A stretch of 64,000 bases of DNA. Origin: Cordilura impudica (Eukaryota > Arthropoda > Insecta > Diptera > Scathophagidae). The position numbers were made by a program, and so were the translations under genes. The notes under the pieces were generated by a model. It was given only the letters and a program-made list of their open reading frames with translations, made no database searches and was not told the DNA's origin. The stretch covers positions 166,894,709-166,958,708 of the forward strand of contig OY821521.1 of the NCBI GenBank assembly GCA_963682025.1. The letters are read 5' to 3'. This document shows positions 36,602 through 48,232 of the stretch, in pieces. Numbering within the stretch: position 1 is the stretch's first letter; each line of letters opens with the position of its first letter.

Positions 36602-37243
36602 TTGAAATAAATAAGTCTACCTTTTTGCCAAATGTTTCTGAGTAGTGGTTTTTTGCTGGCCTGACGCTTCAGAAATCTGTTTCTAATGTTCGGCGACGAA
36701 CAGCCTTTGAATCTATACTTAAACTTAACTCATTTAAAATAGTTTTTGATAATTTAAACGGAAATTTTTGCACTATTTGTACAATGTGACAGTCTGTCCT
36801 TTCATCTGTCTTCCATGGTACTCCACCCAAATGTAATGTTTTTAGAAATTTTGTTGTTTTATATTTTTTATAAGCTGGTTTTGTTTGCCTCTTTCCAATC
36901 AAAAATTCCTTAATTATTTAATTTTTTAAGTTTTCGATTTGTTTTAAATATGATCAATTTCACAACACAACTAGATGTGAGTCAAACTAAATTAAATTAA
37001 AAGAAAGTAGAGACAATGCAATTTGTTCTTGCTTAAAGTTGCTTTTGTTGTGTCCAACTGAAATAGTGCCATTTACATTTTTTTACATAAAAATATAACA
37101 ATTTAAGTTTTGTGTTTTTATTTGTAATGTTATAAAGAATAAGAAATGATAAAGAAGATTTTGGAAAAACAACAATAACATTCTTAAAAATACAATAAAG
37201 GTCAATAGTGATTTTGGTTGCTTTTGTTCTGACCAACACTGTA

Positions 37244-37780
37244 AGTCAATTAATATCTGTTTTTTTTTTAATTACAATGTACAGTAATTCAAAATTTGTT
37301 ATACAGAGTAAGAGAGTGAAATTAATTCTTTCTATCAATAATCATCGTTGTTTTTATAAAAACTCAGTAAATAAGAAATTATAATAAATTCTGGTCAAAA
37401 AAGAAAATCAATTAATTTCAAATTTAAATGGTATTACAATTTAAGGGTTAATTACATTGTGCCACAGTCCGAAAATTGCTGTACGGTGTTATCAAGCTTC
37501 GTAAGTTTAATACTCAAACGCTGAAGTCGAAGGAGTGCCCACTGAAACTAACTTTTTTACTAAATAATTCAGTTGACAATACAATATACAATAAAAATGA
37601 ACTAATTAATATTGTGCTAATATTGCCATTAAGTAATTCCATAAAATTTTTATACAGAAATTAATTACAAAACTAAAATTTTATATAAAAACTAAACTTT
37701 GGCCAGAAAATGAGGTTATGATACATTTTTATTTAAAAAATAAACAGTTGTAATAAAAAAATTGTGTCTCGTACTTTAAT
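37244..37780. other. Spacer with a small dispersed repeat
   Basis: A stretch around 37350-37420 (AAATAAGAAATTATAATAAA, then TTCTGGTCAAAAAAG) recurs at about 54335-54400. No gene seen. Confidence 0.45.
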
Positions 37781-37785
37781 TTATG

Positions 37786-38137
37786 CTAGCAGATTCCAGC
37801 CCTCGAAAATCGAGTGCAAATTGTAGGAAATTTTATTTTTCATTAAATAAAGACCCTAAAGGTATGCTAATCAATTACAGCCAATTCACAAATCAAGACA
37901 AGAAAACAAACTCATTTTTATTACAAACACATTAACAAATCTAATAAACACACACATAGATAAGCAACTTTAAATACATTTTACTCAAAATAGAGGAAAA
38001 AATTTTTAAATCTGTAAATCTGCAAATCGGCTAAAAACAAATACCTTTCAAATAATATACGTTTGGTCAAAATCGGGATAAAACGGTAGAACAAAACATC
38101 GGTCACAAGAAATCGCCTAGCCTATTAATATTATAGA
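37786..38137 (-). mobile_element. Non-autonomous Helitron (family B), copy 3
   Basis: Minus strand: A|TCTATAATATTAATAGGC at 38137, ending with a CTCGATTTTCGAG hairpin (one mismatch), GGCTGGAATCTG and CTAG. Internal sequence tracks the copy at 26852-27231 closely. Confidence 0.8.
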
Positions 38138-38149
38138 TACCTGACTACA

Positions 38150-38555
38150 ACAAATGTTTGACCTAGATCGACTCAGAATCACTTTCTGATAGATTTTTAT
38201 GCGGCCAATAACCAAGAATTGTCCTACAGGGTTTATGTTTGGATTACTGATTACACAAAACTAATTTGATCGAGATCTATATGATAATTTGGATCTTATG
38301 GCAAATTAAGTCGAACATGCACCATTTTTCACCAATTTCAATAGCGTTCGTCCTATGGCCGATAGAAGCTTATATACCAAATTGCAACAAAATATATTCA
38401 TATTTGCGTATTATAGTTTGATTATAAAGATTGCATTGACTCACAGCCAAACGGGTGGACATAGCTAAATCGTTTCAGAAAGTGATTCTAAATCGATCTT
38501 ATAAGAAAATGGGGGTCTAACTCATTATACGCTGACCACATAGTTGAATAGGATT
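38150..38555 (+). mobile_element. Decayed DINE-like family A copy
   Basis: Retains GATCTATATGATAATTTGGA, CTTATGGCAAATTAAGTCGA, CCGATAGAAGCTTATATACC and a late TTTCAGAAAGTGATTCTAA block in the family A order. The hairpin end is lost and the GGAC tract is reduced to a single ACGGGTGGACAT. An old copy. Confidence 0.55.
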
Positions 38556-39106
38556 AAAAAATTCATCAAATTTTACCGTTTTATGTATTTATGGCTCAGG
38601 AACTAATACAAACTCTCTCATTACATTTAAAACAAGTGCAGAGAATGCAATCAGCAAGCACATACATATATTTAAATAAAAGGTTAAAAATAACACTCTC
38701 TAAGATATTCTATCACAAAATTGTGATAATGACCTTTGACCTATCGCAAATAAAGTTTAGGCAAATTCATCAAAAATAAAGAGGGTACGTCCGAAAGTGA
38801 TTACTTGCTACGTTGACCATATCCCAAGTACTGTGAGTAGATGCTTAGAAAAATATTATAAATGGTTTTCTAACTTGAAATGTTAAGGAAATTATTTTGC
38901 AGTTTCAGTTTCTTTTTTGTTTTTTTTTTTTATTTTAATCTTATATGTATTTAAAAAAAAAAATAAGGAAATCTTTTAAAAGAAAACTTGGTTTTCACAA
39001 TAATCGATATAAATGCATTTCTGGCAACAAAAAGAAAACATAATATATTGCAATATTGAAGCTTGTTCTGGGAACTTTTAATCTTAACATATGTATATGT
39101 TTTAAT

Positions 39107-42100
39107 TTAGTTATTGGTGAAATTGGCCGGACGTTTTTCAACAAAAGCCGTCATACCTTCTTTGCGGTCCTCCTAAAAATTAAAAGAAAATATATGTAAA
39201 TGAACAAAGTTTATTTACACATGTTTGATGACAAACTTACCGTGGAGAAAGTAGCATGGAAAGTTCTTCTTTCGAATTTCAAACCTTCTTGCAAGGTAGT
39301 TTCATAAGCAGCATTTACTGATTCTTTGCACAATTGCACAATCAATTGAGAGTGAGTACCGATCTTTTCACCCAATTTCACAGCCTCATTGATCAATTGA
39401 TCAGCTGGTACTACTTTACTTACCAAACCCATCTTTTCAGCTTCATTGGCATTAATCATATTGCCGGTCAAGCACATTTCCATAGCTTTGGATTTGCCAA
39501 TAACACGGGTCATACGTTGAGTGCCACCAGCACCGGGAATTGTGCCCAAAGCAATTTCTGGTTGACCAAACTTGGCCTTATCACCGGCATAGATAATGTC
39601 ACACATCATAGCTAATTCACAGCCACCACCTAAGGCATAGCCATTAACAGCGGCTATAATGGGTTTTTGGCACTTGGCAACACGGGTCCAATCATTCAAG
39701 AAATTGCCCATAATACACTTAGCATAGGTATTGGGTTGCATTTCTTTGATATCAGCACCAGCGGCAAAAGCCTTTTCACTGCCTGTAATGACAATAGCGG
39801 CGATTTTGTCATCCTTCTCATAAGCATCCAAAGCGGTATTAACTTCAGCAATCAAACCATTGCACAAAGCATTTAAAGCCTTGGGACGATTCAAAGTGAT
39901 TACGGCAACATTTTTCTTTTCACCAGCCAAATCGGTTTTGATGAATTCCAAGTTAGTGGCTTTAAAGGAGATAAATAGTTATTAATTAAATTATTATTAT
40001 TTTAAATGTTTACTTCAAAATAATGTCTATACTTTAATAAACTTTGAAGTTTTAATTAAAAACAAGTGTGTTAAATTCGGCTATGTCGAATCTTTGATAC
40101 CCTCTACCTGGGTTTTACGTTTACCTGCACTTATTGCACTATTTAACACAAATGTGAAAAAAATATTTGAAAAAATAAACAATTTGATTTTTAACATTTT
40201 TTATAGGTGTTTCCATATTTTAGATCATATCTTGGCTTATGATGCCCGATTTCCCCATTATAAATATCAGCCTTCATGAAATAATGACAAAAAACATTAT
40301 CCCAAGGTAAATGGTATATTTTGTGGATAAGCATGATTTCAAAAGATAGACGGACGGATGAACATGGCTATATCGACTCGAGTTGTTATATGCATCAATA
40401 ATATATAGTTTATCAATAAAATCTTTGCATATGCAGAAAAACTGAAAAACTTCAAAAGAAACATTGATTTCTAATTCAAATAACCAACTTTTTTATTTTT
40501 TTAAGTGTAAACATCTATGCGCGCAGGGAGATAAAAATCTATTTTACAATACAATCACAAAAACAGCGTAAGATGTAAAACAAAAAAGGTGTGACGTATG
40601 TGTGTATTGGTAAAAATGTTATGATATAAAATTGTTTCAGCTAATTCAACAACCCTCTGCTGTAAAACTTTAAAAATTTCACAATATAAACAATATAAAC
40701 GTATAACATATACATAATTCAACAACCCCAGAAGTATTACCAGAGCCCCTGCAGTTGGTTGCTATAAGTGATACATAGATGGCACTTGCTGTTGAATTTT
40801 ACAGAATTGCAATTGGAATAGTTTATTCCATTATTTTTGCGAAATATATTAGTGTTAACGTGCAAATGTCAAAAATAACATAAATTGTAAATATTGAAAC
40901 TTCAATTTTGTGAGCTGGTTGTTTGTTTTTGTAAAATAAACTAAAAATAAAAAAAAAATAATAAACAAATCAATGCGAGTCCGATCTCAGAGGTGATGCG
41001 TAAACATCTAGTAATTAAAGATTTTTAATTATTTCATTATTATTAATTAATTAATTATTGATGTGTAAACATCTATACGTGCAGGGGGGTAAATTTCTAT
41101 TTCACAATACAATTACAAAAACAGCGTAGCACAAATCGGTAAGAGCTGTAACACAAATCGGTGTGTGACTTATGATTGTATTGGTGAAAAAATTATGATA
41201 TAAAATTGTTTTTTATGCCACTTTTTTAAAAAGCGTCATCTATGTATCACTTATATACGTTTATATGGGATATTTTTAACGTTTTACAGCAAAGGGTTGT
41301 TAAACTAGCTGAAAAAGTTTTTGCTATAAGCGATACATAGATGACGCTTTCTGTTTGATTTTAAAAAATGACATAAAAAAATCTTTAATTACTAGATGTT
41401 TACACATCTCCCCTGTGATCGGACTCACATGATTTACATATTTTTTAATTACTAGATTTTTACACATCTCCCCTGTGATCGGACTCACATTGACTTTTTT
41501 CATCTTAACATATATATACATAGTTGTATATATAATAAAAAAAACTTAAACTTGATACTTTCTGAAATGCAATTGATGTTCCCTAATGCTATGTTCACAC
41601 GGACAGCAAGATTCGCGGTTCGCTCTCTCATGCACGGTTCGCGCCCGAATCATGATTGAATCTACATGATTCGCCATACAAAATTTAGAGAGCGAAGATA
41701 TTTGGTTCATTTTGAGCCCAGTAACCTAGAAAAATTGAGTGTTATCTGCAATTTTGATAAAAAAAATTATCGCTAGTTTATCTGAACTAGCTGTCAAAAA
41801 TATATAAACAAAGAAAAAACAAAAAATTGATATGTGCAATAAAATAAACATTTAACAAATAAAATGTAAAAATATATACTTTTAAAGTATATATTTACAT
41901 ATAAGTATATATTTACTATATTCAAATAAAAATGGAAAAAATTAAAAAGTGAAACGTAAAGTGTAGAGGGATGTCTTCAAATATTTGGACAAAAATATAA
42001 ACGTCAATATGAAACAAGAACACCTAGGTTCGCAGTTGTGATTCAGAGAGCGAATCAAGTGGTTCATTTTGCCGTCTGAACATGCTATAAAATACAATAG

Positions 42101-42815
42101 ATTCTTTTTGATATACAATTGAAAAGGGTGTAGACACTTTTTTTCAAAAAGGACGTTTATAACAGTGCTACCACGCCATATTATTTAACCGTATAAATCT
42201 GGTAGCACTATTTAATTCTAGTCCTTGATGTAACTATAATTCTGCTAAGAATTTGTAAGCTTTTTATTGCACATTGCCACATTGAGTTATATCATGTTTT
42301 GCAATGATAAACAAATGCATTTTTGTATATTTACAATTATACTTATCAATTAAATCTGTAAGTATAGAAAACAAAATCTGGTTATAAACATCCACAAATA
42401 ACGTAAATAATACATAAAATACGTAAATTCATATTATTAAAACTATTCAACATAGAAAATAAATACTAGATATGAAAGAGGAATTAGAAATAATTTTTAT
42501 TTAGTATTACGTAATTTTGAAGGGAATATTTTAAATGTAATAAGGGTTAAAGTACAAAATTAAAAATTCAAAGCAAAACTGCAATAAAACCGGCTGGCTA
42601 AATGGTAAACAAACGACACACCTTTTATGAAAACTGATTTAAATGCAAATATTTTTCTTTAAATAGCAGAAAAAATTGAACAAAGGGGAGAGTGTACATA
42701 ATAAAAATAACTTACCAGCAACACTATAGAAACGTGGAGCGAACTGGGGTTGCTTAGCAGCAACTTGCATAATATGTTGGGCACGACCGGCAAAGATTTT
42801 CGCAATTTGAGCCAT
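39107..42815 (-). CDS. Echs1: Short-chain enoyl-CoA hydratase, mitochondrial (3 coding exons)
   Basis: Catalyses hydration of trans-2-enoyl-CoA to 3-hydroxyacyl-CoA in mitochondrial beta-oxidation and branched-chain amino acid breakdown. Coding exons on the minus strand are 42815-42716, 39959-39241 and 39172-39107, joined by consensus GT-AG sites, giving 294 residues, about the usual length. The N-terminus ([20 protein letters not shown]) is basic and amphipathic, as expected for a mitochondrial presequence. The crotonase fold shows [11 protein letters not shown] (oxyanion hole), [15 protein letters not shown] with catalytic Glu148, and [20 protein letters not shown] with catalytic Glu168. 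The end [18 protein letters not shown] is family-typical. The first intron (2.75 kb) is full of transposons. Just upstream, GTAAGT at 42943-42938 and TTTCAG at 42841-42836 suggest a small 5' UTR intron. Divergent from tum. Confidence 0.95.
40062..40400 (-). mobile_element. DINE-like family C fragment in the Echs1 intron
   Basis: Starts AACAAGTGTGTTAAATTCGG with the ATTCGGC/TGTCGAAT hairpin, then CTTTGATACCCTCTACCTGG. It runs to a short ACGGACGGAT tract near 40350. Reverse-complement orientation of the 27257 copy. Part of the middle is missing. Confidence 0.6.
40503..41491. repeat. Complex direct and inverted repeat cluster in the Echs1 intron
   Basis: A block of about 145 bp (TGTAAACATCTATGCGCGCA onwards to TATGATATAAAATTGTTT) at 40506-40650 is repeated directly at 41062-41210. 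AGCGTCATCTATGTATCACT at 41233 is inverted at about 41330-41350 and near 40768-40790. The block TTACACATCTCCCCTGTGAT-CGGACTCACAT is present twice in tandem (about 41400-41430 and 41460-41491) and once inverted near 40973-41010. This probably represents nested or rearranged MITEs. Confidence 0.65.
41588..42092. mobile_element. Putative MITE in the Echs1 intron
   Basis: Left end GCTATGTTCACACGGACAGC (with AAGATTCGCGGTTCGCTCTC further in) is mirrored at the right by ATTCAGAGAGCGAATCAAGT and ...GCCGTCTGAACATGCTAT. The inverted repeats are imperfect. No coding capacity, and no target duplication was resolved. Confidence 0.55.
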
Positions 42816-42835
42816 ATTTCTGATAAATTCTTACT

Positions 42836-42995
42836 CTGAAACCACAATAATATAAAAGCAATTAATATCAATTGAAATCAAATGATTATTTAACAGCTTC
42901 TTTGTTCAACCTGCTCGTCCGAAATACATTAAACAATACTTACGCCACGAAATAGACGGAACGAATAATATAAAGAATATGTCTGCCGAGTGAAA
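42836..42995 (-). promoter_or_regulatory. Echs1 5' UTR intron and leader (predicted)
   Basis: Minus strand CGTGGC|GTAAGTATTG at 42944/42943 is a strong donor. GTGGTTTCAG|AGTAAG at 42836/42835 is a plausible acceptor 20 bases before the ATG. Together they predict a 108-bp intron in the 5' UTR. The transcription start itself could not be fixed. Confidence 0.55.
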
Positions 42996-43467
42996 TGATC
43001 ATATAAAAAATCACTCTCTTTTGTAAAATAAAACAAGTTGAAACTGTCCCAATTTGGGACCCCCCACTACTAGCAAATTTTTAATTTGATAAAAAAGAGA
43101 GTAATTTTATTCTTTTGGTACTAAAAAAAGAAGCAACTGTTATTTCTGGGTCTGATAATACAACTATGAACTACTACTTTTGGTACTAAAAAAAACAACT
43201 GTGTTGGAGCTATAAATATACAGCGCTGATTTTATAGCAACTCGAATCAAAATACAACTCTATGTAATTTGAAAACAAAAACAACGCAGCTGCTTACAAT
43301 TTTTTTTTCAAACGGCGCTTTTAAAAAAGAGGAACAACACGCGCAAAAAGAGAGATCTTGAAAAATTTCCATTTACACTTGAATATATTGTTTATTATCG
43401 TTTTATATTTAATAAATGGTTAAAGTTTAATACTATTAAAAAGTCATTATACATATTTTATAAAGAA
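42996..43467. promoter_or_regulatory. Shared divergent promoter region of Echs1 and tum
   Basis: Echs1 runs left and tum runs right from this segment of about 470 bp. It holds a short repeat (TTTTGGTACTAAAAAAA at 43114 and 43169) but no element I could name. Both genes are broadly expressed housekeeping or cell-cycle genes, so a bidirectional promoter is a reasonable inference. Confidence 0.5.
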
Positions 43468-45510
43468 ATGTCTAGCACGCTATCAACTTTAGCCACGTTT
43501 GACGACTTACGTCGCTGTGTACAAGTATTGACAGATGGCTCCGCCGAAGAAGAGCTCCTTAAGGTTTTACAGTTACAAGAAAAAATGCAATTGGAATGTA
43601 TATCTAGAGCCCAGGAGGCACTGCGTATACAAAGAGAATTAGATGTGTCTCTGCAGTCAATGGCTGATTTAGAAACAAAATTATTTCATGCCCGCCGTTT
43701 ACTGGAAATGGAAAGTAAAGCTCGTAAAGAAGCTGAACATGAAAGGGATCAAATGGAGAAGAAAATTGTGGCTGTAGCTGATCTTTTGCAACATGAAAAT
43801 AATTTAAAAAATGAAACCAAGGATAAATTGGCCTTTCTCAATACTCTGCCCAGAAAAAGAAAATCATTAAATCGTCATTTGGAGGAGAAATATGGTAATG
43901 ACATCAACTCTACCGGCAGTTTTCTCTCAGATTTGTCGATTACACAATCTGAAGATGATTTCTTAGATGTGCGTCCATCCAGAAGTTGGTATAGACATCG
44001 TCCATCTGTTACTAACAACCAGTTACCTACTAGTAGTAAAAAATCACGTTTAAGCAATGGTCAACCCACGACTCCGCTACGCGCTCCACCAACTGGAAGA
44101 CGTTCAATCAGACGTAGCAATATGGGCATGCAACAATGCACTCCAGATGTTAATTTGGGTTCAGAACGTATTTGTGCTACTACTAAAGTGACCATACCAC
44201 AAGACGGCACTGGTGTGATACGTGCTGAATCTACTATAGAAACTGTACCAGTTGTGGTACATCAAGAAGACATACCAGATGATTTGCAATGTTTGGGAGA
44301 TGGACCATCATCGACGGCACGTAAGCCTCCCTTTAGACAAGCAACAGCTCCACCCAGCACCCCAGCTGGCATGAATTGCAACTCTCCTATGGCTCAGCAG
44401 CATTTGAAATCGGCAGGAACCTTAAAGAGGCCTCATAACTTTGCTAGCAAAACATTCATAAGAGCTGAATTATGTATACATTGTCAAAAGAAGTAAGATC
44501 TTCGAAAATATCTGAACGCAGAAAACATAAAAAATATATTCTTGATTTATTTTTTTTTTTTTTTTACTTAGAATTCGTTTTGGTTCCGTTGGTTTACGCT
44601 GCCGTGACTGTCCAGTTCGTTGTCATACCGACTGTCGTTCTTTACTAACGGTCATGTGTGTGCCGTCTACAGGTACTCCCGTTATCAAAGGTCTCATGGG
44701 ATATATAGTAGATTATGCCCCCTCTGTGGCTCCCTTGATACCAGCTTTAATTGTACACTGTGTAAATGAGATTGAATCCAGAGGTCTTACTGAAGTTGGA
44801 ATATATCGTGTTTCTGGCTCTGAACGTGAAGTCAAAGCTTTGAAAGAACGTTTCTTAAGGGGAAAATCACCGCCACATTTGGGCAACATTGATGTGCATG
44901 TTCTATGTGGCTGCATTAAAGATTTCTTACGCTCTCTGCGCGAACCTTTAATACCCACTAATCTTTGGAAAGATTTTTGTAATGCTGTACAAAACCCTTC
45001 GGAAGCTGATATACGAAAAGATTTATATAAAACCATAGAAGTCTTGCCACAAACAAATCGCGATACCTTGGCTTTCTTAATCTTACATTTTCAACGTATC
45101 GCTGAATGTCGTGAAGTATTAATGCCATTAGACAATATTGCCAGAGTATTTGGTCCCACCATAGTGGGCTATTCATCACCCGATCCAGATCAACATGCCA
45201 TATTTACCGAAGTGTATACACAGTATATGGTAATGTTGAATTTATTGAAAATTCCCTTTCAATATTGGTCGCAATATGTTGCTTTAGGTGAGGAAAAGGA
45301 AAACGAAGACAGTGGATCTACTTTAACTCAAACACCATGTCAGAACAAGGAAACTATATACTCATTATATGGTAGGTGATTTATAATTGATTAATTTATT
45401 GAGCTTAAAATTTTATTGTTTTATTTTATATTCTCGTTGCAGCTACACCTTTAAAATCGACTTTAAAGAAACGTAAATTTTATGGCACGCCTCCCTGTCA
45501 AAAAAATTAA
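43468..45510 (+). CDS. tum: Rac GTPase-activating protein, centralspindlin subunit (RacGAP50C/tumbleweed), 3 exons
   Basis: MgcRacGAP/CYK-4 orthologue: with the kinesin Pavarotti/MKLP1 it forms centralspindlin at the spindle midzone, recruits the RhoGEF Pebble/ECT2 and is required for cytokinesis. Exons 43468-44492, 44572-45371 and 45443-45510 (donors AAGAA|GTAAGA and TATG|GTAGGT) encode 630 residues, close to the fly protein. The N-terminus has a heptad-rich coiled coil at about 25-125 (kinesin and RhoGEF binding). A disordered Ser/Arg-rich linker follows. The C1 domain spans 323-371 with the full zinc set H323, C336, C339, C352, C355, H360, C363 and C371. The RhoGAP domain, about 383-560, has the arginine finger R421 in GIYRVSG. 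The C-terminal tail KSTLKKRKFYGTPPCQKN is basic. The start ATG is the first in frame. All key residues are intact. Confidence 0.97.
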
Positions 45511-45786
45511 TCATACTTTTTCTGCTTGTTACAAGAGGTTTCATTGATATTTAAAAATTTACAAATATAGTATTACTAGTACCACATTAATTATAATTTC
45601 ATTATTAAGAATTTTTTTCAAATTTCGTTTAAATTTATTTTTTACTGAATTTAACTATTTTTTCGTTTTTGCCATTTATAATATTTTCACACACCTTTTA
45701 CCTTTCTGTGGCTAATGGTCTTTATTTTTCATTATTTTTTTACAATTATATAAAACTATATCTATTTTTTTATGTAATTCTCTTCT

Positions 45787-45820
45787 TTATAATAAAACTT
45801 GAATTGTTGCTTTATTTAAA
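45787..45820. terminator. Facing poly(A) signals of tum and Mecr copy 1
   Basis: AATAAA at 45791-45796 on the plus strand lies about 280 bases after the tum stop. TTTATT at 45811-45816 (AATAAA on the minus strand) lies about 25 bases after the Mecr copy 1 stop. If both are used, the two convergent transcripts end within, or overlap by, a few tens of bases. Confidence 0.6.
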
Positions 45821-45840
45821 AATTAATATTTTTACAAATT

Positions 45841-46985
45841 TTATTCAACTGTTTGAGTCATATCAAAAATAAATTTTTTATTTGTCTTACCACCCATAGC
45901 AAAGATTTCTTCAGCATATTTTTGATATTGTTCAAAGGGAATCAATGTGTGGGGTGGTGCTACAAAACTTTTATTAGCCATTTGACCAATAATATTGTTC
46001 AACATGGACACTTGTTCTTGGGATTTGTGATTATTCTTATTCCAATCCGTTATCCAAAAACCAAAAAAAGAGTGTTTTTTAAATATAAGTGGACCTGTGG
46101 CTATGGTAATTGGTTTTCGGGACATACCGCCATAAGTAACCATAATACCGTGATTGGTCAAAAGTTTGGCTATATCATTGGCACTATCGCCACCTACACA
46201 GTTTAAAGCTAAACGAGGTTTAGGCAAACATGTTTTAAAAATATCCGTTTTTTTCAATTCGTCTTCCGTTAAAATTTCTGTAGCTCCTAATCTCTGCAAT
46301 TCTTGTTTCAGTATAACAATATCTGGCCGATCTCTAACAATTCCTACCGATTTAATACCCCAAAGTTTACACAGTTGATGTACCGCTTGACCCACTGCAC
46401 TATTAGCGCCATTTTGTATTACACAATCGCCGGCTGTTAATTTGACAAAATCTTTCAACATGCGATAAGCTGTACAAGGATTAATAGTCAAAGTGGCCGC
46501 TTCGGGAAGAGCCACCGAATAAGGTATTGGGTATATTTGATCGGCATTTAAAAGCATATAGTTGGTCCAAGTACCTAAACCAGATTCATATGCCACAACA
46601 TGTTCGTGTATGACTAAATTTTCAACTTTTTCACCCATTTCTATAATTTCACCTACAAATTCATTGCCCGCAACAGCGGGCTTTTCAGGTTGTAATGGAT
46701 AACGTCCTTAAAATCAGATAATATTAATTATTATGAATAAATATTCGCAAGCAGGCATTTTTTCACACACATACCTTGTATTATATTTATATCCGAAGGA
46801 TTTATGGGAGCCATAAAAACTTTTATCAATACTTGATTGTCTGTTGGTTTTGGTAGATCTTCTTCTATCATTTCCAAAACGTCGACTGGTTCTCCATTGG
46901 CCTTAAATTTAAGAGATTTGGTTTTTATTGTGCGTATTTGTTTAAAATTCTGCAGAGAATTCTTGAGGATATGTTTGAAAAACAT
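45841..46985 (-). CDS. Mecr: Enoyl-[acyl-carrier-protein] reductase, mitochondrial (MECR/ETR1), copy 1
   Basis: NADPH-dependent trans-2-enoyl-ACP/CoA reductase of the mitochondrial type II fatty-acid pathway (lipoate precursor supply); MDR superfamily, no zinc. Exons 46985-46775 and 46706-45841 join in phase 1 at ...NIIQG|RYP, giving 358 residues. The N-terminus MFFKHILKNSLQNFKQIRTI is a good mitochondrial presequence. The proposed catalytic Tyr is Y73 in QGRYPLQPEKPAVAGNE. The Rossmann part shows NGANSAVGQAVHQL and SVGIVRDRP, then LALNCVGGDSA and GIMVTYGGMSRKPI. I start at ATG 46985 because the preceding in-frame codon stretch begins with TTG after a stop. This is the most divergent of the three copies here and is convergent with tum. 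Confidence 0.93.
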
Positions 46986-47003
46986 TTTTATGAAATTTTC
47001 CAA

Positions 47004-47357
47004 ATGTTAACCAAATTTTATTATTCAAATTTAAGTAATTTCGAAATTACGATATTTTCGTAGTTGTTATAAAAAAAAAATGACAATATTCAAACTCTGC
47101 AGGGTTTGTGGAATAAAATTTTATTACATATTTGATGCCGAATAAATCTAATGATTTTGAAAGTTTTTTACTGTAAAATTTAATGATCACTGAGGTCCTT
47201 AATAGCAATAAACAGTAGTAACATGGATCAGTTCAAAATGTGGACATTTCTAATTCATTGTCATCAATAAATTGTACGGGAACAAATACCAAAAACAATT
47301 GCTGGATATCAAAAAAAAGTTATTGGAAGAAAGAAATAAAAGGGACGCAGAGAAAAA
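47004..47357. promoter_or_regulatory. Upstream region of Mecr copy 1
   Basis: This segment holds the 5' side of Mecr copy 1 on the minus strand and no other gene. It is bounded on the right by the family A element at 47358. No specific promoter element was identified. Confidence 0.4.
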
Positions 47358-48129
47358 CAAGTAAGAAAATTATAGTCGGTCTAGACCGACTATACGATAC
47401 CCTATACCATGCGTTTAGAAACCCTATCTCTTAGGCCCAACTAACTGGACATTGAAAATAAGCAAAAACCAAATTTGAGTGGGATTTTTATTAATTTTTT
47501 TGGCTGCAGATATGAAAAAGTTCATATCGGATGCTATATCTATAAAGGGACTAGGTCCAAAAATGGACCGATCCTGATCATGTTTGGTAAAGTCTCTTGT
47601 ATTTTGCAAAAATATGTACCAACAAAATTTGAGAAGAATCAGTGCAATATTTTTGTTTTTTAATAGATTTAAGTGAAGATCGGGAAGCAGCTCTATATGG
47701 GGTCAAAGGGATCATTTTTGGACTACTCATTAGTGGATGTAATGAACGCATACAAACCCAATTTGAGTAAGATCTATATGACAATTTGGATCTTATGTCA
47801 ATTTATGTCGATTTCATATCGGTAATTTGTATGGGGGCTAGGTCTGAACATGGACCGATTCTCACCAATTTCAATAGCGTTCATCCCATGGCCGATAAAA
47901 GCTTATATACCAAATTTCATCAAAATATATTCGTATTTGCGACCTGCAGTTTGATTACAAGCTTTACATGGACACACAGACGGACGGACGGACATTGTTA
48001 AATCAACTCAGAAAGTGATTCTGATTCGATCGGTATAATTAAAGATGGGTCTAGGACAAATATTTTTGGTTGTTACAAACAGCAGCACAAAGTCATTATA
48101 CCCAAACCACATAGTGGTATAGGGTATAA
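47358..48129 (+). mobile_element. DINE-1/mini-me-like element, family A, complete copy 2
   Basis: Same ends, hairpin (GTCGGTCTAGACCGAC) and internal order as 33224-34007, with few differences. The GGAC tract (47981-47995) is shorter than in the other copies (33844-33870, 62774-62797), which shows length change in this proto-microsatellite. Confidence 0.8.
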
Positions 48130-48232
48130 AAACAATGAGAATGAATTAAAGCTTTAAATGATCAAAATGTTGATCAAGGAAAAGCAGCTTCAACACAACA
48201 AAAACCAATACTAAAAACTGTTAATGGATGTT

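Larger units (their letters stand above)
35725..37068 (-). mobile_element. Inner Tc1-like element
   Basis: Terminal inverted repeats CACTATTTCAGTTGGACAAA (left) and the complement TGTCCAACTGAAATAGTG (right) differ from those of the outer element. They bracket a minus-strand Tc1 transposase remnant. Flanking TA dinucleotides were not seen, so exact borders may be off by a few bases. Confidence 0.65.
34737..37241. mobile_element. Tc1-like element with long inverted arms, filled by later insertions
   Basis: Outer ends are CAGTGTTGGTCAGAACAGAA at the left and the complement TTCTGACCAACACTG at the right. Both are flanked by TA (34735-34736 and 37242-37243), the Tc1/mariner target duplication. Inverted arms extend about 140-170 bp inwards (for example the TTATTGTTGTTTTTCCAAAA block on both sides). 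The interior holds a family A DINE-like copy (34897-35698) and a second Tc1-like element (35725-37068), itself containing a Helitron. Confidence 0.8.

Noticed and set aside
44713..45179. Minus-strand frames across tum, and similar antisense frames over Echs1, RpL15 and Mecr
   Set aside because: They are antisense shadows of conserved coding exons with intact domains.
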